Assembly (NCBI GenBank): GCA_902605365.1
Contig: CACLCM010000008.1
Coordinates: 1 to 60,143 of the forward strand
Direction of reading: 5' to 3'
DNA from: an uncultured Candidatus Poseidoniales archaeon
GTDB taxonomy: Archaea; Thermoplasmatota; Poseidoniia; Poseidoniales; Poseidoniaceae
DNA: 60,143 nucleotides
Part shown: positions 17,426 through 25,258 of the stretch, in pieces
Layout of the letters: every line of letters begins with the position of its first letter
How positions within the stretch are numbered: position 1 is the stretch's first letter
Position numbers and translations under genes: made by a program
Notes under the pieces: model-generated
What the model saw: the letters and a program-made list of their open reading frames with translations, nothing else
Databases searched by the model: none
Told to the model about the DNA's origin: nothing

Positions 17426-17554
17426 ATGTGTCACCTAACCTGTCGTATCGTCGGAACTACATGAGTACTGTGTATGAAATTACTTTGGTAACCCTCAAGA
17501 ACTTGGAACTCGCCACCTCAAATGGGCCGATTGGCCGAGGATTCGTCGAACCTT

Positions 17555-18592
17555 ATGGCAGACTACACAATGCTCATCATTTATTCCTCACTCGCTTTGG
17601 GGGTTTCTTTCTTATGTTCAATGCTTGAAGCAGTGCTTCTATCCATGTCATTATCTCATGTTAGCGTCATCAATAAGGCAGGTGATAAGAACGGTAGAAG
17701 GTGGGCTAGACTCAAGGAAGATGATTCAGTAAAACCGTTAACTGCTATACTTACATTAAACACAATTGCCCACACCATGGGAGCTGCAGGTGTTGGTGCA
17801 GAGGTTTCTAGAATATGGGGCGACGAGCGATTGACAATAGCCTCTATCATACTAACTCTAGCAGTATTATTCCTTTCCGAAATCATCCCAAAGACATTAG
17901 GTTCTGCATATTGGAGGTTCCTTTCTGGACCATCCGGAATTGTATTATCTGGTATGACAAAGTTACTAACTCCGTTTTTCGTCCCCCTCCTATGGTTCAA
18001 ACGCCTTCTTCCTAAAGCAGAAACCGCCCTCGTAACACGTGACGAGTTACATGCATTGGCTGACATCGGCGAAGAAGAAGGTGAGCTTGATGAAGATGAA
18101 GAAGCAGTAATACACAATCTACTCGCATTAAGAGAGATTCCTGTGAAGGACGTTATGACTCCAAGGACTGTAACCCTAACATTCGACCACGATTGGACAA
18201 TAAGACAAGTTCTTGATGAAACAAAAATACTCAGATTTGGTAGAATGCCTGTTTACGCGGAATCTGTTGATTCACTATCTGGCTTCGTATTACGATCAGA
18301 CATACTAATGGCTGCATCAAGGGACGAATGGGATACTATACTATTTGATTTGAAAAAGCCTCTACTCACAATCGGAATGGATGACAGTGTTGACTTGGCA
18401 TTAGACCGGTTCCTTGAATCTAAAGTACAGATATTGGCTGTACTAGATGAATTCGGTGGCACTGCTGGAATTATAACGATGGAAGATGTTATTGAAACTC
18501 TACTCGGCGAAGAGATAGTTGACGAGTTAGACGAGCATGAAGACATGCGCGAATTAGCAAGGGAGCAGGCAACTGTAAGCGAAGAAGAGTGA
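17555..18592 (+). CDS. CNNM/DUF21 membrane protein with CBS pair
   Basis: About 345 residues. An N-terminal DUF21 (CNNM transmembrane) domain with three to four helices includes TLNTIAHTMGAAGVG and SEIIPKTLGSAYW, which are family hallmarks. A linker with an acidic helix (EEEGELDEDEEAVIHNLL) and VMTPRTV leads into two CBS motifs (residues about 205-325). The C-terminal CorC/HlyC domain is absent. Such proteins are linked to Mg2+ or Co2+ transport, with CBS domains binding nucleotides. Start ATG 17555 puts the first helix near the N-terminus; ATG 17522 is also possible. No Shine-Dalgarno sequence is seen. The stop abuts the hydrolase stop on the minus strand (TGA|TCA). Confidence 0.88.
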   Translation: MADYTMLIIYSSLALGVSFLCSMLEAVLLSMSLSHVSVINKAGDKNGRRWARLKEDDSVKPLTAILTLNTIAHTMGAAGVGAEVSRIWGDERLTIASIILTLAVLFLSEIIPKTLGSAYWRFLSGPSGIVLSGMTKLLTPFFVPLLWFKRLLPKAETALVTRDELHALADIGEEEGELDEDEEAVIHNLLALREIPVKDVMTPRTVTLTFDHDWTIRQVLDETKILRFGRMPVYAESVDSLSGFVLRSDILMAASRDEWDTILFDLKKPLLTIGMDDSVDLALDRFLESKVQILAVLDEFGGTAGIITMEDVIETLLGEEIVDELDEHEDMRELAREQATVSEEE

Positions 18593-19528
18593 TCATAGTA
18601 TCATTTCATCAATCCATTGCCTGATTAAATCATCTCTTTCATCATTGATTTTATTTTTCGAGTGAGTTAGACTTTCTATTAGATGAGCGTGCAATTCAAT
18701 ATCCTGTTCCATTAATAAGTCATAATGATAACGACCAAGTCTTGAATCGTTGGCAGATTGTAACAATAGAGTGGGCACAGTGGGAAGGCCCCATTTTGGT
18801 ATGTCAATATCGCTCCAAACGAGACCACCCGCCTCTGGATGAATGCGATTAAACCCTTTAACAGCCCATCTTTTTAGCAAGGGCATCATGAATGAAATCC
18901 GGGATGCCATTTGTTCTAGAATCGGAGAATATGCAACCATTGGAGATTCAAGCATAATTGTTGAGCAATTATCTTTCCACCATCCTATGTGGCGGTTATG
19001 TTGTAAACCTAAGCATATGAATGAGCCTAGGCTATGCCCGAAAAAGTGTACTTTGACGACTTTCTCCCTATCTATCGATTCCAATATTACCTTGACATCC
19101 TGGATAACTTTACCAGCAGTCCATTCATCCGTATCTGGAGCCATTCCGTGGCCACGCATATCTATTGCAAGAGTGTGAAGGCCTTTAGAGCGGAATATAT
19201 TCATTCTATCTACAAATTTCTCTGATGAAGATTGCCATCCATGAATAAATACAACAAGATCGGTTTTTACGTCTTGAAGATTAATAAATCCATAAACATC
19301 AACACCGCCATTAGATGCAGTAATTATCTCCCAACCCGGGTCTGAAAAGGGTAGACTCCTCTTCTTAGGTCCGGAAAATATTACTCTTAGCAATAATTGG
19401 TGAATAATTACCAGGGGTGTGAATATTGCAATAAATATACCATAGGGTACGAATGCGATTACAAATGCTGTAAGTAGTAAAAGTGACAGTATGGCATTGC
19501 CACTCCATGTCGCCTGACGGCGAGGCAT
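18593..19528 (-). CDS. Alpha/beta hydrolase, membrane-anchored
   Basis: About 311 residues. Two hydrophobic stretches fill the first 50 residues, then comes a hydrolase fold: oxyanion loop VVFIHGWQSS, DMRGHGMAPD, and the nucleophile elbow FFGHSLGSF with Ser as catalytic residue. A late Asp (SANDSRLG) and His (LTHSKNK) fit the triad. Lysophospholipase-like or esterase activity is likely; the substrate is unknown. Start ATG 19528 lies 2 bases after the stop of the upstream Lys/Ala-repeat gene; the longer TTG start at 19534 overlaps it. This is the last gene of a long minus-strand run from 25206. Confidence 0.85.
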   Translation of the reverse strand: MPRRQATWSGNAILSLLLLTAFVIAFVPYGIFIAIFTPLVIIHQLLLRVIFSGPKKRSLPFSDPGWEIITASNGGVDVYGFINLQDVKTDLVVFIHGWQSSSEKFVDRMNIFRSKGLHTLAIDMRGHGMAPDTDEWTAGKVIQDVKVILESIDREKVVKVHFFGHSLGSFICLGLQHNRHIGWWKDNCSTIMLESPMVAYSPILEQMASRISFMMPLLKRWAVKGFNRIHPEAGGLVWSDIDIPKWGLPTVPTLLLQSANDSRLGRYHYDLLMEQDIELHAHLIESLTHSKNKINDERDDLIRQWIDEMIL

Positions 19529-19530
19529 AT

Positions 19531-20409
19531 TCAATCCTCAGAAACTTCTGCATCTTCTGCTTCAGCATCTTTTGCTTCAGCTGCTTCAGCTGCAGCCTTT
19601 GCTCGTTCTTCAGCTTTCTTTTCAGCCTTCTCTTGTCGTGCTGCTTGCTTCTCTTGCCACTTGTCACCAAAGTCACCCAAAGATTCGAATCTAGCCATCC
19701 AACCAGTTTCAGTTCCTGTTGCTACGTGATTAACCAAATAAGCACTAAATGCTAGATCAAATATACCTTGAGAGTAATCTGAGTTCTTCTTCAAGAAGAA
19801 GTTTACAATCCATAAAACAATCATTACTACTCCAATAATGAATGGTACCATTCCGCTGCCGGAAATGTCTTGGAAATAAACGAACATCAGAATCATACCA
19901 ATCAGACCCATGAAACCTAGGCTATTGTTCAAAACCGCATGGAGGGGGAAGGGTTTTGCTCCTGATGAGTTCATATATTTCGAGCGTGAAACGAATTCAC
20001 CAATGTTTCTTCCAGTCCATATGGGTAGAACCAACCAATTTAGTATAATCATCAAGAATGCTGCAGCCCAACCAATTGTAAGGTCAGAATCGGCTCCTGT
20101 AGCGAGAATAGATAGGAGACCGATAGCCACTCCAAAGTTCCATGCGAAGTTGATTAGCCATCCAATATACCTCGGCATCTTACCGGTTAATTCGTAACCC
20201 TCAGGTAGTCCGCTTGGTCGAATACGCTTTTCACCATCTGGCTTTGCTTTCTTAGCAGCTTTTGCAGCCTTCTTTGGTTGTGCTTTCTTTGCTACAGCCT
20301 TCTTTGGTTGTGCTTTCTTTGCCACAGCCTTCTTTGGTTGTGCTTTCTTTGCTACAGCTTTTGCTGGTTTTTCATCATCAAGATTGTCAACTTTGTCAAG
20401 TAATCCCAT
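19531..20409 (-). CDS. Membrane protein with Lys/Ala-rich N-terminal repeats
   Basis: About 292 residues. The N-terminal 60 residues carry three copies of a ten-residue unit AVAKKAQPKK and more Ala/Lys, resembling histone H1-type or HBHA-type tails. Four to five membrane helices follow (about 85-240), with an interhelical segment TGRNIGEFVSRSKYMN faintly like the RDD family. The C-terminus is an Ala/Glu/Lys helix (EKAEKKAEERAKAAAEAAEA). A basic cytoplasmic tail on a membrane protein could contact DNA, RNA or acidic lipids, but this is speculation. Start ATG 20409 has AGGTGA five bases upstream, 10 bases after the preceding stop. Confidence 0.75.
   Translation of the reverse strand: MGLLDKVDNLDDEKPAKAVAKKAQPKKAVAKKAQPKKAVAKKAQPKKAAKAAKKAKPDGEKRIRPSGLPEGYELTGKMPRYIGWLINFAWNFGVAIGLLSILATGADSDLTIGWAAAFLMIILNWLVLPIWTGRNIGEFVSRSKYMNSSGAKPFPLHAVLNNSLGFMGLIGMILMFVYFQDISGSGMVPFIIGVVMIVLWIVNFFLKKNSDYSQGIFDLAFSAYLVNHVATGTETGWMARFESLGDFGDKWQEKQAARQEKAEKKAEERAKAAAEAAEAKDAEAEDAEVSED
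20271..20360. repeat. Three tandem 30-bp direct repeats (coding)
   Basis: Three contiguous, nearly identical 30-base units beginning TCTTTGGTTGTGCTTTCTTT; copy 2 has GCCACAG where copies 1 and 3 have GCTACAG. They encode, on the minus strand, the repeated AVAKKAQPKK block. The very high nucleotide identity points to recent expansion. There is no spacer DNA between units. Confidence 0.9.
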
Positions 20410-20419
20410 ATTTCTCACC

Positions 20420-21595
20420 TTAACTATACAATGCTCCAATTATTCGATATATTTCGAAATCTTCAGATTCAGTGAATTCACTAACTGCCTCGTTTGGCAT
20501 ACTGCCAAGCAACTTATCTACAATGTTGAAGAATTCTTCTCGATCTTCCTCGTCAGCATCTTCTGGTGAAGAGGCTACACTGCGATATATTTCAAATCCT
20601 TCCGATTGAGTGAACTCTGAGACTTTATCACCTGGGAGGTCGCCAAGTAAGTTATCAACGATAGATACGAATGCTGGGAAGTAGTCATCTTCCTCTTCAT
20701 CTTCGCCATCATCGACTTCTTCGTATTCTTCTTCCTCGTCTTCTTCCTCGTCTTCTTCCGATTCTGCCTGTAGCAATTCATCGAGTTCTGCTTCTCCGGA
20801 AATAACGGCTTTGAGTAATTTTCTTTCAGACATTAAGGCTTCGAGAGAAGGTCGCAACTCACGGAGTAGTTCACGATCACCTTCTTCTTTGGCCGATTGA
20901 TATTCAGGTTTGAGTCTTCTTAATTCATCTTCCACTGTCTTCAGCTGGGTGTTTAGTTCCACCAAAGTATCAGCGTCTAAGTGGCTTTCCTCTTCCTCTT
21001 CGACATTAAGTAATTGGACGGTAGGTGAGTCGCGGATTTCAGCTATTTTATCATCGCGCTCATCCTTACGCATGACTATGATATCCCTGTCTAGTTCATG
21101 ACCAAAACGGTCTGAGTACCTATCTAGCAAACTGCCGATTTCACCTTGACTGATTCTGTCAATGTGCCCATACACCTGCTGCAGAGGTTTTCCGCTTTTC
21201 TTTGCATATAGGCCGGAATAAGATTTAGACTCTGGTTCATCAACTACAACAGGAGTGGCTGGGGCAGCAGGAGGTAGTGCTTCTATCGCCGGTAATGGTG
21301 CTGCAACTTCTGGTGGAGCTGCAATTGGTGTCGGGCTTGATGCTGGAGTCGAAACAGGTGGCGGAGTGGTGGGCGATGAAGGCGCCGAAGGTGGCGCTGC
21401 GGCTACAGGGGCTGCAGGAGCAGGCGGCAATGGTAAGCCGGGTGCAGGAGGCATTGGCATGCCTGGCGCAGGGGGCAATGGTAAGCCAGGTGCAGGAGGC
21501 ATTGGCATGCCCGGAGGTGGCGGCATTGGCATCGAAGGTAGACCCGGAGGAGGAGGCAAATTATCGCCTTGCTTTTTCTTCTTACCCAGTCCCAT
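20420..21595 (-). CDS. Pro-rich, coiled-coil acidic protein with duplicated C-terminal module
   Basis: About 391 residues. A short basic start (MGLGKKKKQG) is followed by a Pro/Met/Gly-rich repeat segment (PMPPAPGLPLPPAPG) and an Ala/Pro linker. Then come a conserved-looking globular part (SYSGLYAKKSGKPLQQVYG .. DRISQGEIGSLLDRY), a charged coiled coil (about 210-290), an acidic run, and two copies of a roughly 40-residue module of pattern F.(S/N)IVD.LLG..P...VSEFT.SE.FEIYR. No family is recognised. The start is fixed by GAGGTG six bases before ATG 21595. It lies 82 bases downstream of priS and 10 before the Lys/Ala membrane protein, so it may be co-transcribed with replication genes. Confidence 0.78.
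   Translation of the reverse strand: MGLGKKKKQGDNLPPPPGLPSMPMPPPPGMPMPPAPGLPLPPAPGMPMPPAPGLPLPPAPAAPVAAAPPSAPSSPTTPPPVSTPASSPTPIAAPPEVAAPLPAIEALPPAAPATPVVVDEPESKSYSGLYAKKSGKPLQQVYGHIDRISQGEIGSLLDRYSDRFGHELDRDIIVMRKDERDDKIAEIRDSPTVQLLNVEEEEESHLDADTLVELNTQLKTVEDELRRLKPEYQSAKEEGDRELLRELRPSLEALMSERKLLKAVISGEAELDELLQAESEEDEEEDEEEEYEEVDDGEDEEEDDYFPAFVSIVDNLLGDLPGDKVSEFTQSEGFEIYRSVASSPEDADEEDREEFFNIVDKLLGSMPNEAVSEFTESEDFEIYRIIGALYS
21430..21530. repeat. 48-bp-period repeats encoding a Pro-rich segment
   Basis: A unit starting GGTAAGCC recurs 48 bases apart with near identity, including GCAGGAGGCATTGGCATGCC. On the minus strand it encodes the alternating PMPPAPG / LPLPPAPG run of the Pro-rich coiled-coil protein. 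The opposite strand shows a long Gly-rich open frame that is only a shadow of this repeat. Confidence 0.75.
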
Positions 21596-21677
21596 CGTGT
21601 GCACCTCATCCATAGTGGGCAGTAATCTGCCCTTGAACATTGCCATTGAAAGAGCCATACTTCGTATGGAATTAATG

Positions 21678-22868
21678 TTAATTAGACAAACGGGCCCAAC
21701 CTTTCAGAATTAGGAACGTTGCTCCGGCTTCATGGATTTCGAAAACGTCTCCTGTAGAGGCATCAATAATTTCATTATCGAATCTAGCAATTGCATCATC
21801 AACAGTCATTTCCACCTTTACTTTCTCTTGTCTGGAGAGAGCAATGCCTTCACTGAGACAGTCGAATGAGTCAGAGCCATCTGGGTCTAAACGTTCTAAA
21901 GGAAATTCAGTGACACGCATACCCGTTTTACCATGGAGTGAACCAGGCCACCTTATTTGGCGACGCGTGTCGATAGTCACTACTTCATCTGTTTCCCCCG
22001 CACTGCCCAGTACAACACTAGTGTCTGCTCGTATTAGATTTTGAAATAATAATGCATGATTATTCAGAGCCGCAAGCCTACCATCTAATACGCGTTCTCG
22101 GCGACTTGGAGATTGCATCAATTCCGATAACTTCTCAACGCTGGATTTGCCTCTTAGACCCTTCATCCCCTCCCTGTCCATCATTTCCTTCAATGCTGAA
22201 GTCATGGTCCTAAGAGTGGCAGTATCGCCTGAATGAATTTGATCTAATTTGTCTACTACCGATTCGATACCCCTGCCTACCCTCTTAGCCCAGCCAGTTG
22301 CATCTGGATGGCGCGAGCGTTCTAGCAAGTCGCTAACTTCCACTCCTTCTCCACGAATATGGCTGACTAATTCTCTCCTAGCCTCTGAGCCGAGATGGAA
22401 ATAAGATGGGTCCCTATAATGCAAATGGAAACCTCTGTGGCCAGAAAATGTGACTTGCAGATACTCCTTTTTGAAGCCAAAGTCCGGCTCAAGAAAATCA
22501 TTCCACAGTGACCAAGCTTGTTCTTGAATGACCTTAATCATCCCTGGAAAATCCTTGTCAGTCACTCCTGGCAAATGGTCACCATCTAAGTCGAAAATTA
22601 AATCTGCACCCAACCAATCCTTATCTGCCATTTTTAGTTCATGAGGCCTCTTCCAGTATGCTGTTGAGTAAAAACATGAGTGCTGGGGTCTTTCGCATAG
22701 GAAGTTACGAACACTTTTCATGTCTGTAAATGCCTTGTGCCTAATCGGTGTCCCTCCACCGAACGGGATAAACATCCACTCTCGAGTACGCAGACGAGGT
22801 GGGGTCCAAAAATCCGCAGTTCGATAGTACTGGGTGAAACGATGTGCGAATCTAGCCCAACCTGAAAT
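21678..22868 (-). CDS. priS: DNA primase small (catalytic) subunit PriS
   Basis: About 396 residues if started at ATT 22868. It synthesises primers with PriL. The catalytic acidic motif is DLIFDLDGDHL, followed by FSGHRGFHLHYRD, a His-containing primase motif, then RHPDATGWAKRVG and the C-terminal region. The first in-frame ATG (22775) would remove a family-typical N-terminus, FAHRFTQYYRTADFW and PPRLRTREW, that is fully open in this frame. Upstream of that segment there is no ATG, GTG or TTG before the TGA at 22878-22880. AGGTGG followed by CATT then ATT matches exactly the spacing of the mbf1 start (AGGTGG-CATT-ATG). ATT initiation is therefore inferred; a sequencing error is the alternative. 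Confidence 0.88.
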   Translation of the reverse strand: MSGWARFAHRFTQYYRTADFWTPPRLRTREWMFIPFGGGTPIRHKAFTDMKSVRNFLCERPQHSCFYSTAYWKRPHELKMADKDWLGADLIFDLDGDHLPGVTDKDFPGMIKVIQEQAWSLWNDFLEPDFGFKKEYLQVTFSGHRGFHLHYRDPSYFHLGSEARRELVSHIRGEGVEVSDLLERSRHPDATGWAKRVGRGIESVVDKLDQIHSGDTATLRTMTSALKEMMDREGMKGLRGKSSVEKLSELMQSPSRRERVLDGRLAALNNHALLFQNLIRADTSVVLGSAGETDEVVTIDTRRQIRWPGSLHGKTGMRVTEFPLERLDPDGSDSFDCLSEGIALSRQEKVKVEMTVDDAIARFDNEIIDASTGDVFEIHEAGATFLILKGWARLSN

Positions 22869-22872
22869 AATG

Positions 22873-22878
22873 CCACCT
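22873..22878 (-). promoter_or_regulatory. Shine-Dalgarno site deciding the priS start
   Basis: AGGTGG on the minus strand, four bases (CATT) before an ATT codon at 22868-22866. The same hexamer and spacer precede the ATG of mbf1 (12169). Its position argues that priS translation begins at ATT rather than at the ATG 93 bases downstream. Confidence 0.7.
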
Positions 22879-22912
22879 CAAACCAAGGTAATTGGAGGGG
22901 ACTCTTGAATCT

Positions 22913-23116
22913 TCACTCTTTCCAAAAGCGAGTTTCTCGCTTGATTTCAACAGTTGCTGTATCAGAACCAGTAACTTTGACGTAACATTCCCAGCAGAAA
23001 TAATTCTTGTCAACAACCATTGCCTCACCGAAGGTCATTCTTATACCGCACATTTTGCATCTTGGTCCAAGTTCACCATTCGGTGTTTGGGCTAATTCAA
23101 TGTGGTCATGTGGCAT
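22913..23116 (-). CDS. Small zinc-binding protein, unknown
   Basis: 67 residues with two Cys pairs, RCKMCG and FCWECY, 18 residues apart, and a His-containing N-terminus (MPHDHIEL). The pattern suggests a single treble-clef or ribbon zinc site. The C-terminus is basic (IKRETRFWKE). It sits 44 bases upstream of the priS start and 55 bases after the deoxyhypusine-hydroxylase-like gene on the same strand, so it is probably co-transcribed with them. No family is recognised. ATG 23116 is the only sensible start; GATGAG upstream is a weak ribosome site. Confidence 0.7.
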   Translation of the reverse strand: MPHDHIELAQTPNGELGPRCKMCGIRMTFGEAMVVDKNYFCWECYVKVTGSDTATVEIKRETRFWKE

Positions 23117-23171
23117 GGTTACTCATCTCTGCGTTGGGGGTGAAGTCTTTGAATGTGGCGTATACAATAAC

Positions 23172-23645
23172 TTAATCTCCGCCATCATCGCATAAATCAA
23201 GAAGGTCTAGGGCTACTTCACACGATTCGGAAACCTCTGGTAATTCGTCCAGCAAAAACTCTTCCAAAACGGGCCTTGCAGCCCGATCTCCTATCGCGCC
23301 TAAAGCCTCTGCAGCCTCGTGTCTTACCATCACATGTTCATCATGGTCACGTAGAATTCGGATTAACGTGGGAACTGCTAATGGATCTTGCATTTGACCA
23401 AGTACATACGCGATTTCATGTCTCAAAAGTGCACTTTTAGAATCGAAAGCGCCACATAATGCATCGACTGCTTCAGGTGAACGGTTATTTCGTAAACTAA
23501 AGACTGCACGCATCCTGAGGAACATTTTATTTTCCTCACTATGAAGAATTGCTCTTAATTGAGCAACATCAGTAATCTTTGAAGGGGGAGCTGGATCTAC
23601 TGAGCCATATTCTGAAACATCAGGAATACGTTCTGTTGACGCCAT
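23172..23645 (-). CDS. HEAT-repeat protein like one half of deoxyhypusine hydroxylase
   Basis: 157 residues. Human and yeast deoxyhypusine hydroxylase (DOHH) have two homologous HEAT halves, each with two His-Glu motifs that ligate a di-iron site acting on eIF5A. This protein contains one half: SALLRHEIAYVLGQMQDP (His76-Glu77) and MVRHEAAEALGAIG (His109-Glu110), 33 residues apart as in DOHH. The segment RMRAVFSLRN and the tail ESCEVALDLLD resemble the C-terminal half, and the N-terminus YGSVDPAPP resembles the linker that precedes that half in eukaryotes. A homodimer could rebuild the four-motif site; that is inference. A phycocyanobilin-lyase-type HEAT protein is a less specific alternative. 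Start ATG 23645 is 4 bases after the mqnD stop. Confidence 0.8.
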   Translation of the reverse strand: MASTERIPDVSEYGSVDPAPPSKITDVAQLRAILHSEENKMFLRMRAVFSLRNNRSPEAVDALCGAFDSKSALLRHEIAYVLGQMQDPLAVPTLIRILRDHDEHVMVRHEAAEALGAIGDRAARPVLEEFLLDELPEVSESCEVALDLLDLCDDGGD

Positions 23646-23649
23646 ACAA

Positions 23650-24537
23650 TCACTCTTCAGGGGAGCCAATGAACTTCAGCCCATCGATATCGAAATCCTC
23701 ATCGATTAATCCGATTTTCTGTCCTTCTTCCAAAAATAGCCTAATTGATTTTCTTCCTTCTGGCTTGTAATCAATGGTTCTGTCATTAACATACATGGTA
23801 ACGAATTCACGATTAGTTTCATCGTCGATACCTCGGCCCCATTTTTTAGCAAACTCAAGCGCTACGTCGGGGTTTTTAATAGAATGTTCAATACTCATTT
23901 TTGTATATTTAGTAACGTCTTCCATTATTTGAAGACCTAGATCTCGTCGAACTACATTACCTCCGAGGGGCATTGGCAAACCGTCAGTTTTTTCATTCCA
24001 CCATTCCCCTAAATTTACTAAGACATTTAGGTCATGTTCGACATATGTTAACTGACCTTCATGGATAATTAAGCCAGAAGAATATGTATCGTCAAGTATT
24101 CGAGGAATTATCTCATCGAATGGTACTACTTCATACTGTAAGTCTCCCCAGCACAAACGTATACCCATGTATGCGCTTGTCTTGAACCCAGGTATGGCAA
24201 TAGGGCGTGATTTGGCATCTTCTTCCGACAATCCCTGTTTTGCCACAATCATCGGACCGTATCCTTCGCCCATAGAAGCTCCGCAGTTCATCAAAGCATA
24301 GTCCTTAGCGATATCAGGGAATGCATGAATACTAACTGCTGAGACTTCCAACTCCTTGCGCATGGCGCGATGGTTTAGGGTTTCGATGTCTTGCAATTCG
24401 TGGACGAAATTATAACCAGGAGTTGGAAATGCATTAGTTGTCATCGCATGAAACATAAATGCGTCATCCGGGTCTGGCGAATGTCCAATTCTAACAATTA
24501 GGTTTCCTTGTTCGTCTTTTGGTAACTTTGTATCCAT
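23650..24537 (-). CDS. mqnD: 1,4-dihydroxy-6-naphthoate synthase (MqnD)
   Basis: 295 residues. MqnD converts cyclic dehypoxanthine futalosine to 1,4-dihydroxy-6-naphthoate in the futalosine route to menaquinone. The N-terminal hallmark GHSPDPDDAFMF is present. It is followed by VSAVSIHAFPDIAKDYAL, GYGPMIVAK and LIIHEGQLTY, all typical of this periplasmic-binding-protein fold. A close eukaryote-like or MqnA relative is excluded by the DPDD motif. GAGGTG five bases before ATG 24537 supports the start. It lies 9 bases after the HMA-DUF4396 gene and 4 bases before the DOHH-like gene. Confidence 0.92.
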   Translation of the reverse strand: MDTKLPKDEQGNLIVRIGHSPDPDDAFMFHAMTTNAFPTPGYNFVHELQDIETLNHRAMRKELEVSAVSIHAFPDIAKDYALMNCGASMGEGYGPMIVAKQGLSEEDAKSRPIAIPGFKTSAYMGIRLCWGDLQYEVVPFDEIIPRILDDTYSSGLIIHEGQLTYVEHDLNVLVNLGEWWNEKTDGLPMPLGGNVVRRDLGLQIMEDVTKYTKMSIEHSIKNPDVALEFAKKWGRGIDDETNREFVTMYVNDRTIDYKPEGRKSIRLFLEEGQKIGLIDEDFDIDGLKFIGSPEE

Positions 24538-24546
24538 AATAACACC

Positions 24547-25206
24547 TCAATGGCATGCTTTTCCGAATTTCTTTAGCCTCCAATAATTGTAAGGCCAAGG
24601 AGTGATAAATCCTACTAAAAGCATGATTGGTACAGCCGACCAAGTCAACATAGCTCCACCGGTAATCAAATAATCTGTAACATTCATTGATGATTCCATA
24701 GCGACCATGGATATGAAAGACATACCAATAGCCACTTTGAAGCCTTCATAGAGCCCCAATTGTTTGGCCAAAATTACAGTTTCAAGAGCGATAGAAGTCA
24801 ACAAACCATTGATTATTGCTAGAATCATTATACTCATAGTGCTCCAGCCAGAATCTGTAAACACAAATTGGAATGCAGCAATAGTTCCAAAATCACCTAT
24901 TGAACAACCAATTAAGCACCATTTAGTGTTATGAGCAGATTGTTTCCAAACACTAGCATCGCTCCAATTAAAATCTAATCCTAATCCATCAACCGAGTAT
25001 CCAGAACTTCTAATTGCAGCCGTTAAAGCCTCTCTTCCGACGCCATTTGAATGAATAATGGCGGATGAATCAGCATGCGAAACTATTGCTGATTCAACTC
25101 CGTCGAGTGAAATTAAAGCCCTGTGGACTGTTGATTCACAAGACTCGCAAGTCATGCCACCAACGTCTAGAGTAGTAGTGGCGTATTCAGATGCACTACC
25201 GTCCAT
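24547..25206 (-). CDS. HMA domain fused to DUF4396 membrane domain
   Basis: 219 residues. Residues 10-75 form a heavy-metal-associated domain with the CxxC metal site in GGMTCESCEST. The rest is a four-helix membrane domain of DUF4396 type, recognised by WCLIGCSIGDFG, MVAMESSMNVTDYL, the PWPYNYWRLKKFG end and the terminal Cys-His. DUF4396 has no proven function but is often beside copper genes. The fusion suggests Cu(I) or similar ion handling. ATG 25206 opens the long minus-strand run; CTATAATTAAT at 25259-25269 may serve as a promoter element for it or for the divergent WD40-like gene. Confidence 0.83.
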   Translation of the reverse strand: MDGSASEYATTTLDVGGMTCESCESTVHRALISLDGVESAIVSHADSSAIIHSNGVGREALTAAIRSSGYSVDGLGLDFNWSDASVWKQSAHNTKWCLIGCSIGDFGTIAAFQFVFTDSGWSTMSIMILAIINGLLTSIALETVILAKQLGLYEGFKVAIGMSFISMVAMESSMNVTDYLITGGAMLTWSAVPIMLLVGFITPWPYNYWRLKKFGKACH

Positions 25207-25258
25207 GACAATCCCAAAAGAATGGGGTTTTTGAATAGTGGTATGTAGCCTCGGATTC

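Noticed and set aside
20271-20360. Possible CRISPR-like repeats
   Set aside because: The 30-bp units are contiguous with no spacers, in frame, and encode a Lys/Ala peptide repeat; no cas genes are present.
21255-21713. Plus-strand 152-residue Gly-rich open frame
   Set aside because: It is opposite the Pro-rich repeats of the minus-strand coiled-coil protein, with Gly from complement of Pro codons; there is no ribosome site or domain.
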